Positions 1 through 6,544 of a stretch of 11,138 bases of DNA are shown piece after piece. Source of the DNA: Bacillota bacterium (lineage in GTDB: Bacteria > Bacillota > Clostridia > Oscillospirales > Oscillospiraceae). Below the pieces are notes generated by a model. The model saw only the letters and a program-made list of their open reading frames with translations, was not told the origin of the DNA and did no database searches. The position numbers and the translations under genes are program-made. The stretch covers positions 1-11,138 of the forward strand of contig JAEWML010000038.1 in assembly GCA_023393155.1 (NCBI GenBank), written 5' to 3'. Numbering within the stretch: the first letter of the stretch is position 1; each line of letters starts with the position of its first letter.

Positions 1-1003
1 ACGCCTGAATTTGCACCGCGCCGATGTCAAAGGCCACCATGGGCATTCCGTATACCACGGAGGACTCCCTGTCCTGCCCGATGGTATAGGCTCCCGCCTT
101 TCGCATGGCCAAAAGACCGTCCGCTCCGTCTCGGCCCATGCCGGTCATGATGATACCCGCCATGGGGCCCTTCACATTCTCCGCCATGGAACGGAACAGC
201 ACGTCCACCGACGGGCGGTGTCCGCTGACCTTCTCTCCCGGCTTGCAGGCCACCCGATACCGATTTCCCGCCCGCACCACGCGGCACTGAAAGTCCGCCG
301 GGGCCACCAGCGCAAGGCCGCGGTGCAGCTCGTCGCCGTCCACCGCCTCCCGCACCTCCATGGCACAGATTCTATCCAGCCGCTCGGCGTACATTTTTGT
401 AAAACCGGGAGGCATGTGCTGCACGATGATCATGGAGGGGATGTCCGCCGGAAGGCGGCGCAGCACCTCCAACGTGGCTTCCGTTCCGCCGGTGGAAGCC
501 CCCAGGCCGATCACCGCCCCATCCATCGCGGGCCGGGGCCCAAGCAGGGTCCCAGGCTCCGCCGTGACCTCCGCCCGCGCGGCCTGTGCCGGACGGCCCG
601 GGCGGACCTTTACATAGGCGGACACCACGATCTTCTGGGCCAGCGTGTTGATAAACTCCTCCTTGCTCTGGGTTCCGTCCGGCTTACGGACAAAATCCAC
701 CGCTCCGGCATCCAGCGCGTCAAACACCCGCAGATTCAAGGACGACACCAGAATCACCGGCACCCGATAGACCGGAAGCAGCTTGCGAATCAGCTCAATG
801 CCGCCCGTTCCCGGCATTTCCACGTCCATGGTAATCACGTCCGGGCGAAGCTCTCCCACCTTTTGCAGGGCGTCCGCCGCATCCACGGCAAAACCCGCTA
901 TCTGGATGTTCGGCTTTGCCGAAAGCCCGCTGATGATGTAGCCTCGCGCCACGGCGGAATCGTCCACCACCATCACACGTATTACGTTTCCCGACATTGC
1001 CAT
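1..1003 (-). CDS. cheB: CheB, chemotaxis receptor methylesterase/glutamine deamidase (3' end beyond window)
   Basis: CheB removes methyl groups from receptor glutamates and deamidates receptor glutamines; it is activated when CheA phosphorylates its receiver domain. The 334 visible codons show a receiver domain (about 6-125) with acidic pair D14-D15, phosphoacceptor D60 in TMDVEMP and K107 in RKPD. A linker (about 130-160) leads to the esterase domain with the full catalytic triad: S170 in GASTGG, H196 in VQHMP and D292 in MGRDGADG. Family members are about 350 residues, so only a short C-terminal tail is missing. The start at 1003 is supported by AAGGAG (1016-1011) with a 7-base spacer; a second in-frame ATG at 997 is less well placed. 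It is the last visible gene of the che operon, 43 bp after cheR. Odd detail: D60 is followed by VEMPGTGG, where the family usually has VEMPxMDG. Identification is secure. Confidence 0.97.
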   Translation of the reverse strand, partial: MAMSGNVIRVMVVDDSAVARGYIISGLSAKPNIQIAGFAVDAADALQKVGELRPDVITMDVEMPGTGGIELIRKLLPVYRVPVILVSSLNLRVFDALDAGAVDFVRKPDGTQSKEEFINTLAQKIVVSAYVKVRPGRPAQAARAEVTAEPGTLLGPRPAMDGAVIGLGASTGGTEATLEVLRRLPADIPSMIIVQHMPPGFTKMYAERLDRICAMEVREAVDGDELHRGLALVAPADFQCRVVRAGNRYRVACKPGEKVSGHRPSVDVLFRSMAENVKGPMAGIIMTGMGRDGADGLLAMRKAGAYTIGQDRESSVVYGMPMVAFDIGAVQIQA

Positions 1004-1046
1004 AGTGTCTCTCCTTTTCCGCGTCAGGTTTTATACTTTGAATTCC

Positions 1047-1892
1047 CTAGCGCTTCTGGAAAGTGGCCGGTGCCAGATAGCGATATCCGGGATTGCGGCC
1101 CATCGTCTCCGAATGGCCGATCAAAAGGTATCCTCCAGGCTCCGTCGCCTCGCAAAAGCGGGCAAGCAACTCGTCCTTTGTCTGCTGGTTGAAATAAATC
1201 ATCACGTTGCGGCAAAAAATCACGTCGAATTTCAGCCGGAAACGGATGGGGTCCATCAGGTTGAAGGTTCGGAAAATCACATTGTCCCGAATAACGGGGG
1301 CCACCTGATACTGGCCCTCCTCCCCGGAGGGAAGAAAAAACTTTGATTTCCATGCCCCCGGGATGGTATCCGGCAGGGCGTATACCCCCTTTTGCGCCTT
1401 GTCCAGTGCCTGCTGGGAAATATCGGTAGCCAGCACCCGGGTATCCCAGTGGGCGGCCTCCGGCCCCAAAAAATCTTTTACGTACATGGAAATGGTATAC
1501 GGCTCCTCGCCGGAGGCGCAGCCCGCGCTCCAGATGGAGAGCATCCGCTGGCCTTGGCGGCGCTTGACCACATCTGGCAAAATGGTGTTGCGAAAAAAAT
1601 TGAAATGCTCCTGCTCCCGCATGAAAAACGTGTAGTTGGTGGTGAGCTTGTTGATGACAAGCTCGATATCGCCGGGGTCCTGCTTTTCAAGCACCTGATC
1701 GATAAACGGGCCGAAGCCGGAATACCCCTTCGCCTTCACCGTGTAGGAAAGCCGCCCGGAAATCAGCTGCCGCTTTTTGCTCAGGTCGATTCCGTAGTGT
1801 TGCTGAATGAAATTCACCAGCCGCCGGAAGTCCCCGTCGCTGATTTCCATGGGGGCAAAGGAGGATGCCGTGTTCTTCTGCTCTTCCCCCAT
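1047..1892 (-). CDS. cheR: CheR, SAM-dependent chemotaxis receptor methyltransferase
   Basis: CheR transfers methyl groups from S-adenosylmethionine to glutamates of chemoreceptors, opposing CheB during adaptation in the cytoplasm. The protein has 281 residues, the usual size. The N-terminal helical CheR_N domain (about 15-75) is followed by the LTTNYTFFMRE segment (83-93). The Rossmann methyltransferase domain has the SAM-binding motif WSAGCASGEEPYTISM (121-136), LATDIS (154-159), FDVIFCRNVMIYF (222-234) and GGYLLIGHSETM (253-264). The ATG at 1892 lies 2 bp after the cheW stop; a GGAG (1904-1901) inside the end of cheW with an 8-base spacer supports it and indicates translational coupling to cheW. 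No C-terminal pentapeptide-tether-binding extension or TPR is visible. Identification is secure. Confidence 0.98.
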   Translation of the reverse strand: MGEEQKNTASSFAPMEISDGDFRRLVNFIQQHYGIDLSKKRQLISGRLSYTVKAKGYSGFGPFIDQVLEKQDPGDIELVINKLTTNYTFFMREQEHFNFFRNTILPDVVKRRQGQRMLSIWSAGCASGEEPYTISMYVKDFLGPEAAHWDTRVLATDISQQALDKAQKGVYALPDTIPGAWKSKFFLPSGEEGQYQVAPVIRDNVIFRTFNLMDPIRFRLKFDVIFCRNVMIYFNQQTKDELLARFCEATEPGGYLLIGHSETMGRNPGYRYLAPATFQKR

Positions 1893-1894
1893 AC

Positions 1895-2362
1895 TCAGTG
1901 CTCCAGCAGTGCCGCCGCGTCCAGCTCCAGCATGGTCCCCCCGTCAGGCAGGGAGCTCATGCCGCACATCAGCTTCTGCCCGTTGGTTGCGGGCATGGGC
2001 AGCAGCGAGCTGCGGGGCAGCTTCACCATCTGGTCCACCCGGTCCACCAGAACGCCTACCTGCATTCCGTTGATATTCAGCACGATTACGGACTGCTCGT
2101 CGGCGGAGGGCTTGCCCAGCCGCAGGCGGATGCTGACGACGGGGACCACCTCGCCCCGCAGGTTGATGATACCGCACACATAGTCCGGCAGCATGGGCAG
2201 CGGCGTGATGCTCTGATTGATCAGGGCCTCCACCACGCAGTCCACCCGGATGCCCACCCGCAGCGCGTCGCACTGAAACACCAGAAACTGCTCCATTTCC
2301 TCTGTCAGAGCCGCCCGGGCGGAGGTCCCGTCCTCCATGAAACTCATCACTTGGTTATCCAT
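1895..2362 (-). CDS. cheW: CheW, receptor-kinase coupling protein
   Basis: CheW is the SH3-like adaptor that links CheA to chemoreceptors in the membrane-associated signalling array. The 155 residues form one CheW domain (about 23-153) after a short N-terminal extension of about 22 residues. Recognisable blocks are FLVFQCDALRVGI (26-38) and CGIINLRGEVVPVVSIR (63-79), which includes the conserved NLRG arginine R69 needed for receptor/kinase coupling. VGVLVDRVDQMVKLP (102-116) follows. The start at 2362 has AGAGGG (2378-2373) with a rather long 10-base spacer, a pattern close to that of cheA. It lies 37 bp after cheA, and cheR follows after 2 bp. Identification is secure. Confidence 0.97.
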   Translation of the reverse strand: MDNQVMSFMEDGTSARAALTEEMEQFLVFQCDALRVGIRVDCVVEALINQSITPLPMLPDYVCGIINLRGEVVPVVSIRLRLGKPSADEQSVIVLNINGMQVGVLVDRVDQMVKLPRSSLLPMPATNGQKLMCGMSSLPDGGTMLELDAAALLEH

Positions 2363-2399
2363 ATTTTCATAACCCTCTCTTTCCGCATCGACGCCGCGC

Positions 2400-4511
2400 T
2401 CACTGGATGGCCGAGTAGAGGTTGGCCACGTCCAGAATTACGCTGATATTTCCGTCGCCCAGAATTGTGCAGCCGGTAATGCCGTGTTGCTTAATATTAA
2501 AGGTGTTGATATAATTGGGCAGCGGCTTTACCACCACCTGCTGCTCGCCCATCAGCTCGTCCACAAACAGGCAGTAGGTGTACTCGCCGGACTCTACCCA
2601 CATCAAAATGCCGTCTTCAATTTCGTCGCATCCGGTGCTCAGGCCGTATACGTCCTTCACCCGGATGACGGAATAGAAGTTGTTCATCACCTTTACCATC
2701 TCACCGTGGGCCGCGTCGTGGATGATATCCGCGCCGCTCATCTTGAAGGACTGTCGGATGTTGTTGATGGGAATGGTGAAAATGGAGGAGCCCACGGAAA
2801 CCTCCATTCCGTCCAGAATCGCCATGGTCAGGGGGATTTTCAGCGTGGCGGTCATGCCCTTGCCGGGCTCGCTGGTCAGCACCACGGTGCCGCCCACCTC
2901 CTCCACATTTTTCTTCACCACGTCCATCCCCACGCCCCGGCCGGAAAACTCCGTCACCTCCGTGTTGGTGGAAAAGCCGGGCATCAGAAGGAAGTTGATA
3001 ATCTCCTTGGGGCTGTATTCCGCATCAGGGCTTGCAAGGCCCGCGTCCACGGCCTTTTTCAGCACCCGGTCGTAATCCACGCCCCGGCCGTCGTCCTTCA
3101 CCTGAATGATGACCTCGCCGCCGGTATGGCTGGCGGAGAGAATGATTTCGCCCTCCGGGTCCTTGCCCGCGGCGATGCGCTCCTCCTCCGTCTCCTCGAT
3201 GCCGTGGTCCATGGCGTTGCGGACAATGTGCATCAGGGGATCGCCGATGCCGTCCACGATGGTCTTGTCCACCTCCGTGTCCTCGCCCACCAGCGTCAGC
3301 CGCGCCCGCTTGCCCAGCTTTTTGCCCATGTCCCGCACAATGCGCTGCATTTTCTGGAAGGTACCCAGCACCGGCACCATCCGCAGCGACATGGAAACGT
3401 CCTGTAGCTCGTCGGTGAGCTTGCGGAGCTGCCGGGCGGACTTGGTGAAATTGTCCAGCTTCAACCCCTTCAGATCGGGAGAAGCGGTAACCATGGACTC
3501 GGTGATCACAATTTCGCCCACCACATCCATGAGCTGGTTCAGCTTGCTGAGGTTCACACTGATCAGGCTCTCCTTGGGATGGGCACCGCCCGCCTGAGCG
3601 AGAGCCGGAGCAGCAGCCGCGCTCTTGACCGGGGGGGCCTCCTCCCGCGCTGCCTTTGGCGCGGAAACAGCGCTCTCCTTTACCGCGTGACGGACGGCTT
3701 CGGCGGCGGGCGCGGAGCGCTTCGCTTCCTCCTGCGCGGGAGCCGCCGGTTCGTCAAACGTCTGATAGCCTCGGACGGAGCCGGAGCCCGACACCACATG
3801 AATGGCTCCCGTGCGATCCGCCGCCATGCGGAAGGAGAGCACAAAGCCCTGCGTTACAATCGTCTCGGTGGTGGAGGTGTCCGTCTCCACGTCGGCGGGG
3901 GAGAAGGTGAAATTCTCTTCGCCGCAGATGCCCCGCAGCTCCGTCACCAGCATGAACGCCCGCAGGTTCTCCATGCCAGCGCCATCGTCAAAGAACACCC
4001 GCAGCCCGTATGGGAAGCCGGGATCCGCCCCGGAGGCGGGCGCTGCGGCAGGCTGGACGGAGGGAGCGGAACCGGCGGCCCCTCCGCCCTCTGCCCCGTC
4101 CTGAATTTTGACAATCAGGCTATTAATTTTTTCAAGCAATTTGCCGATGTCATCAGATAGAGGCTGGCCGCTTTGGACCTTCTCCACCTCGCCGCGGAAA
4201 AAGTCGACGGCCGTAAACATCATGTCGAACAGCAGCCCGTGGTCCGCTTCCGGAATCACATCCATGGACCGCTCCCGAATGATGAAGAACATATCCTCAA
4301 TCCGATGGGCCACCGTGGTCAGGGATCCATATTCCATCATGGCGGAAGCGCCCTTGATGGTATGCATGATGCGGAAAATTTCGTCCACGTCGTTTTGGGT
4401 AAAGGTATCCGCCTGCTCCGCCGCCAGGACGATGCTGTCGAGTTGCTCCAGCAGGGTGTTTGTCTCGTAGAGATAAGTTTCCAGAATGCTTTCGTTTCCG
4501 CCGTTGTCCAT
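2400..4511 (-). CDS. cheA: CheA, chemotaxis sensor histidine kinase
   Basis: CheA autophosphorylates in response to receptor state and passes phosphate to CheY and CheB. The 703 residues show the full domain order. The P1 Hpt domain (about 5-115) has phosphorylated H50 in MHTIKGASAMM. A P2-like regulator-docking domain (about 165-250) includes GMENLRAFMLVTEL (179-192). An Ala/Pro-rich linker (about 255-312) leads to P3 dimerisation helices (about 316-378). The P4 ATPase domain (about 379-560) has the N box HIVRNAMDHGIE (428-439), G1 box DDGRGVD (473-479) and G2 box GRGVGMD (524-530). The CheW-like P5 domain runs from about 565 to 703. All catalytic boxes are intact. ATG 4511 is preceded by GAGGGG (4526-4521) with a 9-base spacer. 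It is the first gene of the che operon and is read from the divergent control region at 4512-4779. Confidence 0.99.
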   Translation of the reverse strand: MDNGGNESILETYLYETNTLLEQLDSIVLAAEQADTFTQNDVDEIFRIMHTIKGASAMMEYGSLTTVAHRIEDMFFIIRERSMDVIPEADHGLLFDMMFTAVDFFRGEVEKVQSGQPLSDDIGKLLEKINSLIVKIQDGAEGGGAAGSAPSVQPAAAPASGADPGFPYGLRVFFDDGAGMENLRAFMLVTELRGICGEENFTFSPADVETDTSTTETIVTQGFVLSFRMAADRTGAIHVVSGSGSVRGYQTFDEPAAPAQEEAKRSAPAAEAVRHAVKESAVSAPKAAREEAPPVKSAAAAPALAQAGGAHPKESLISVNLSKLNQLMDVVGEIVITESMVTASPDLKGLKLDNFTKSARQLRKLTDELQDVSMSLRMVPVLGTFQKMQRIVRDMGKKLGKRARLTLVGEDTEVDKTIVDGIGDPLMHIVRNAMDHGIEETEEERIAAGKDPEGEIILSASHTGGEVIIQVKDDGRGVDYDRVLKKAVDAGLASPDAEYSPKEIINFLLMPGFSTNTEVTEFSGRGVGMDVVKKNVEEVGGTVVLTSEPGKGMTATLKIPLTMAILDGMEVSVGSSIFTIPINNIRQSFKMSGADIIHDAAHGEMVKVMNNFYSVIRVKDVYGLSTGCDEIEDGILMWVESGEYTYCLFVDELMGEQQVVVKPLPNYINTFNIKQHGITGCTILGDGNISVILDVANLYSAIQ

Positions 4512-4520
4512 AAAAAGCCG

Positions 4521-4526
4521 CCCCTC
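4521..4526 (-). promoter_or_regulatory. cheA ribosome binding site
   Basis: On the minus strand, GAGGGG within AGAGAGGGG lies 9 bases before the cheA ATG (4511). It is a moderate Shine-Dalgarno match and fixes the cheA start. The left arm of a 27-bp inverted repeat ends 10 bases further upstream, so folding of the leader could affect access to this site. Confidence 0.6.
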
Positions 4527-4536
4527 TCTTTTTCAA

Positions 4537-4563
4537 GGAAGGGGGAGCATTGCTCCCCTTTCC
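4537..4563. repeat. 27-bp inverted repeat in the cheA leader
   Basis: The two 13-base arms, GGAAGGGGGAGCA and TGCTCCCCTTTCC, are separated by a single T and are complementary except for one G/T pairing. As RNA it would fold with about 11-12 pairs and a 3-base loop. In the cheA transcript the one imperfect position becomes an A-C mismatch. No run of U follows on either strand, so it does not look like a Rho-independent terminator. It lies downstream of both candidate cheA promoters and just upstream of the cheA ribosome binding site. It may therefore be a leader RNA hairpin or a dyad operator; which one is unknown. Confidence 0.65.
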
Positions 4564-4586
4564 AAATATTCAGCAATTCACTTGAA

Positions 4587-4613
4587 ATATCGACCGTTTT
4601 CTGAAAAAAGTTA
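4587..4613 (-). promoter_or_regulatory. Candidate sigma-D/sigma-28 flagellar promoter for cheA
   Basis: Read on the minus strand, TAAC (4613-4610), a 15-base spacer and GTCGATAT (4594-4587) match the Bacillus sigma-D pattern TAAA-N15-GCCGATAT with one mismatch in each box. Initiation would fall near 4580, giving a leader of about 70 bases that contains the 27-bp inverted repeat. Chemotaxis operons are often controlled by this sigma factor, which raises the prior. No gene for the sigma factor is in the window, so this rests on sequence match, spacing and context. Confidence 0.5.
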
Positions 4614-4663
4614 ACGCCCTGCGAAAATAATTCCAAAAGCCAGTTTTTTTGTATCCGCAAAGA

Positions 4664-4693
4664 ACGACAGGTTTCCTATTTTTTCATTATAAT
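4664..4693 (+). promoter_or_regulatory. Candidate sigma-A promoter for the FliK-like/FlhB-like/PilZ operon
   Basis: On the plus strand, ACGACA (4664-4669, four of six matches to TTGACA), an 18-base spacer and a perfect TATAAT (4688-4693) form a moderate promoter. Initiation would be near 4700, giving a leader of about 80 bases. That leader carries an 8-base direct repeat, TGAAATTT, at 4725-4732 and 4745-4752 (20 bp apart). The -35 is weaker than that of the opposing cheA promoter. Confidence 0.4.
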
Positions 4694-4714
4694 GTCTTCC
4701 GCGGCCCGCGTCAA
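4686..4714 (-). promoter_or_regulatory. Candidate sigma-A promoter for cheA operon
   Basis: On the minus strand, TTGACG (4714-4709), a 17-base spacer and a perfect TATAAT (4691-4686) give a near-consensus housekeeping promoter. Initiation would be near 4679, with a leader of about 168 bases before cheA. Its -10 overlaps the -10 of the opposing promoter by four bases within the palindrome ATTATAAT. Confidence 0.55.
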
Positions 4715-4779
4715 CGAATTGCCTTGAAATTTGTTGCAAATGTGTGAAATTTTTGAAGTAACGAAACGGAGCTGAACCT

Positions 4780-6228
4780 ATGCCGGAAATTATGAACGTC
4801 ACCAATCCCGTCCCCGCGCGGGAACCAGCCGCCGCCAACCGTTCCATTCCCAACACGGTCTATGATCCCGGCATTCAGAACGTCCCCAACCCGGGCCGCG
4901 TCAACCGGTCGGACTCCAACAGCGGCCAGCAGCACGCCGCCGGAGAGGAGCCCGGCTCCCTCCCCCTGCGGTATGACTCCAACTTTCAGTCCTTTCTTCA
5001 GCGGGTGTCGGAAAGCGGCGGCAGCGTCTCCGCCGACCTGCTCCGTGCGCTGACGGGAGGCGCAAGGACCACCGTGTCCTCCGGTCTGCGGGCGGGAAGC
5101 GCGGGGGACCTGTCTCAGATTCTGGACCTGCTGCGGATGAACGAGGGGGAGTTTTTGCGGTTTCTTCAGGATCAGTCGGTTTCCGCTAGCCGCTTTGGCG
5201 GGGCATTTTTCGCCGCGCTGCGAAACGCCTACCGCGCCGCGGACTCCCAAAACCTGCGGAGCGACATTTTACAGTTTCTCAAGCAGTACGCGGACTTTTC
5301 CTCCACCGCCCACATTGAGGACAACCTTCTGCGGGGCTTGAACCGGATTGTCTCCTCTCTCCCCCGGAGCTGGGGCGCGCAGGTGTCGGATTTCACCGGG
5401 CAGCTTCAAAACAGCATGCTGGCCGGGGACCGGGCCGGGGCGCTGAAGCTTTTGCAGGGCCAGATTATTCCGTATCTGTCCGACTATATCTCCCGCTCCC
5501 ACGACATGGGACGGGTCCGCTCCGCCCTATCCATGCTGACGCTGGACATCGCCCGGTATGAAAGCGGCGCGCAGGAGGGGATGCTTCAGGCGCTGCGCCG
5601 CCTGTTTGACCACCCGTCCGTGCGCGGCGCCATCGGGGACTTGCGTGGGGCGGAGGATGCGGCGCTGCTCCGGATGCTGAAAAACACGCCCTTTGAACGC
5701 ATGGGGAGGAACAATCCCTTTGCCGACCGGCTGGCCTCCGCCGCGGACATGGCCCTGCGCGGCTCCGCCGGTGCGGAGGCGCAGGAGCGGTTTGGGGCCA
5801 TGGTCGCGTCCCTGCTTGTGAACGAAAGCGTATATATGCCTTTAAATCATTTCATTCTCCCGCTTGTATGGAATGAAAGAATGATGTATTCTGAGATATG
5901 GGTAGATCCGGACGCGGACCGGGACGACCGCCCTCAGGAGGACGGAGAGCGCACGCTGCGCTTTCTTCTGAAGGCGGACGTGGAACCTCTGGGCCTGTTC
6001 GACATCGTGATTACCAGCCGGGGAAGCGCCGTGGATTTGGCGGTGCGCTGCCCCGAGTCCGTGGCCCCGTTTTCCGACGCCATCCGTGCCTCCTTAAGCG
6101 GAATTCTGGCGGACAATGGCTTTTCCGCAGGGTCCGTAGACGTGGAAAAAATGGTCAAGCCCTTGACTGTATCGGAAATTTTCCCTAAAATCTTCAATGG
6201 AAAGGACAGTGTCAATGTCAGAGCCTGA
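4780..6228 (+). CDS. FliK-like C-terminal-domain protein (hook-length control type, YlqG-like)
   Basis: This 482-residue protein has no signal peptide, no transmembrane segment and one cysteine (C424). Residues 1-65 are Pro/Asn/Ala-rich and probably disordered. Residues 66-345 are mostly helical and match no domain I recognise. The C-terminal part has LNHFILPLVWNERMMYSEIW (355-374), then an alternating strand/helix region (about 392-475) with GLFDIVITSRGSAVDLAV, FSDAIRASLSGILADNGF and VSEIFPKIF. That layout resembles the C-terminal substrate-specificity domain of flagellar hook-length control proteins. The next gene encodes an FlhB cytoplasmic-domain homologue, the known partner of FliK, as in Bacillus ylqG-ylqH; this is the main functional argument. 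The start is supported by ACGGAG (4765-4770) 9 bases upstream. Codons 348-377 are AT-rich and use codons rare elsewhere in the gene. The CDS is certain; FliK-like function is probable but unproven, and it need not be the main hook ruler. Confidence 0.78.
   Translation: MPEIMNVTNPVPAREPAAANRSIPNTVYDPGIQNVPNPGRVNRSDSNSGQQHAAGEEPGSLPLRYDSNFQSFLQRVSESGGSVSADLLRALTGGARTTVSSGLRAGSAGDLSQILDLLRMNEGEFLRFLQDQSVSASRFGGAFFAALRNAYRAADSQNLRSDILQFLKQYADFSSTAHIEDNLLRGLNRIVSSLPRSWGAQVSDFTGQLQNSMLAGDRAGALKLLQGQIIPYLSDYISRSHDMGRVRSALSMLTLDIARYESGAQEGMLQALRRLFDHPSVRGAIGDLRGAEDAALLRMLKNTPFERMGRNNPFADRLASAADMALRGSAGAEAQERFGAMVASLLVNESVYMPLNHFILPLVWNERMMYSEIWVDPDADRDDRPQEDGERTLRFLLKADVEPLGLFDIVITSRGSAVDLAVRCPESVAPFSDAIRASLSGILADNGFSAGSVDVEKMVKPLTVSEIFPKIFNGKDSVNVRA
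6201..6206 (+). promoter_or_regulatory. Ribosome binding site selecting the 6215 start of the FlhB-like gene
   Basis: AAAGGA lies 8 bases before ATG 6215. An in-frame ATG at 6197 would add six residues (MERTVS) but has no comparable site upstream and begins inside the coding end of the previous gene. This site therefore favours 6215. Confidence 0.6.
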
Positions 6229-6544
6229 AAGAAAAAGGCCCGCCGGCAGGGCGGTGGCGCTGCAATACGGGGCCAATGCGGCTCCGGTGGTGGTGGCCTC
6301 GGGCATGGGATATCTGGCGGAGAAAATTGTGGAGGTGGCGGCGGACAGCGGCGTTCCCGTCTACGAGGACAATTCTCTGGCCACCATGCTCTCCCAGTTG
6401 GAGCTGGGGCAGGAAATTCCCCCGTCTCTTTATCAGGCCATCGTGGACATCTATGTGTACTTTCTGGAGTTCGACCCCCGGCAGCCCGATAAGCCGAGAC
6501 GGCGCCGCACGCCGTCTCCCGCCCCACAAAAGGAGGCTGAATGA
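6215..6544 (+). CDS. Stand-alone FlhB cytoplasmic-domain homologue (FlhX/YlqH type export-switch protein)
   Basis: The 109 residues align by eye with the C-terminal cytoplasmic part of FlhB, the membrane protein that switches flagellar type III export from rod/hook to filament substrates. Matching blocks are AVALQY (13-18), APVVVASGMGYLAEKIVEVA (23-42), GVPVYEDNSLATML (46-59), LGQEIPPSLYQAI (64-76) and YVYFLEF (80-86). FlhB has NPTH immediately before YAVAL and cleaves itself there; here the aligned residues are RPAGR, so the cleavage motif is absent. There are no membrane helices. A basic, proline-rich tail (88-109, with RRRR) follows the domain. It overlaps the FliK-like gene by 14 bp and is coupled to the PilZ gene downstream. 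In Bacillus a similar free FlhB fragment can substitute for the FlhB C-terminus (established for YlqH). Family assignment is strong; the exact role is inferred. Confidence 0.88.
   Translation: MSEPERKRPAGRAVALQYGANAAPVVVASGMGYLAEKIVEVAADSGVPVYEDNSLATMLSQLELGQEIPPSLYQAIVDIYVYFLEFDPRQPDKPRRRRTPSPAPQKEAE
6531..6536 (+). promoter_or_regulatory. Strong ribosome binding site for the PilZ gene
   Basis: A perfect AGGAGG inside the end of the FlhB-like gene precedes the tandem codons ATGATG. The spacer is 4 bases to the first ATG (6541) and 7 to the second (6544), so the second start is favoured. This is the strongest ribosome binding site seen in the plus-strand operon. Confidence 0.6.

Noticed and set aside
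1004..1046. Promoter or terminator between cheR and cheB
   Set aside because: The 43-bp gap contains only a good cheB ribosome binding site; no convincing -10/-35 pair or hairpin was seen, so cheB is taken as part of the che operon.
11..1192. A 393-codon plus-strand open frame opposite cheB
   Set aside because: It is rich in His, Arg, Gly and Pro and crosses the cheB-cheR junction; the minus strand encodes CheB with every catalytic residue present.
2484..3407. A 307-codon plus-strand open frame opposite cheA
   Set aside because: It is an antisense shadow of the kinase domain region, His/Leu/Val-rich, with no domain or ribosome binding site of note.
4537..4563. The inverted repeat as a Rho-independent terminator
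   Set aside because: Neither strand has a T-run following the stem, and no gene ends here: both flanking genes start from this region.
6483..6493. CCCGATAA as a possible sigma-28 -10 element upstream of the PilZ gene
   Set aside because: No TAAA-like -35 occurs about 15 bases upstream, and the match lies inside the Pro/Arg-rich coding tail of the FlhB-like gene.
5934..6527. A minus-strand open frame of 197 codons opposite the FliK-like and FlhB-like genes
   Set aside because: Its product is Pro/Arg-rich low-complexity sequence spanning two coupled plus-strand genes with recognisable domains.
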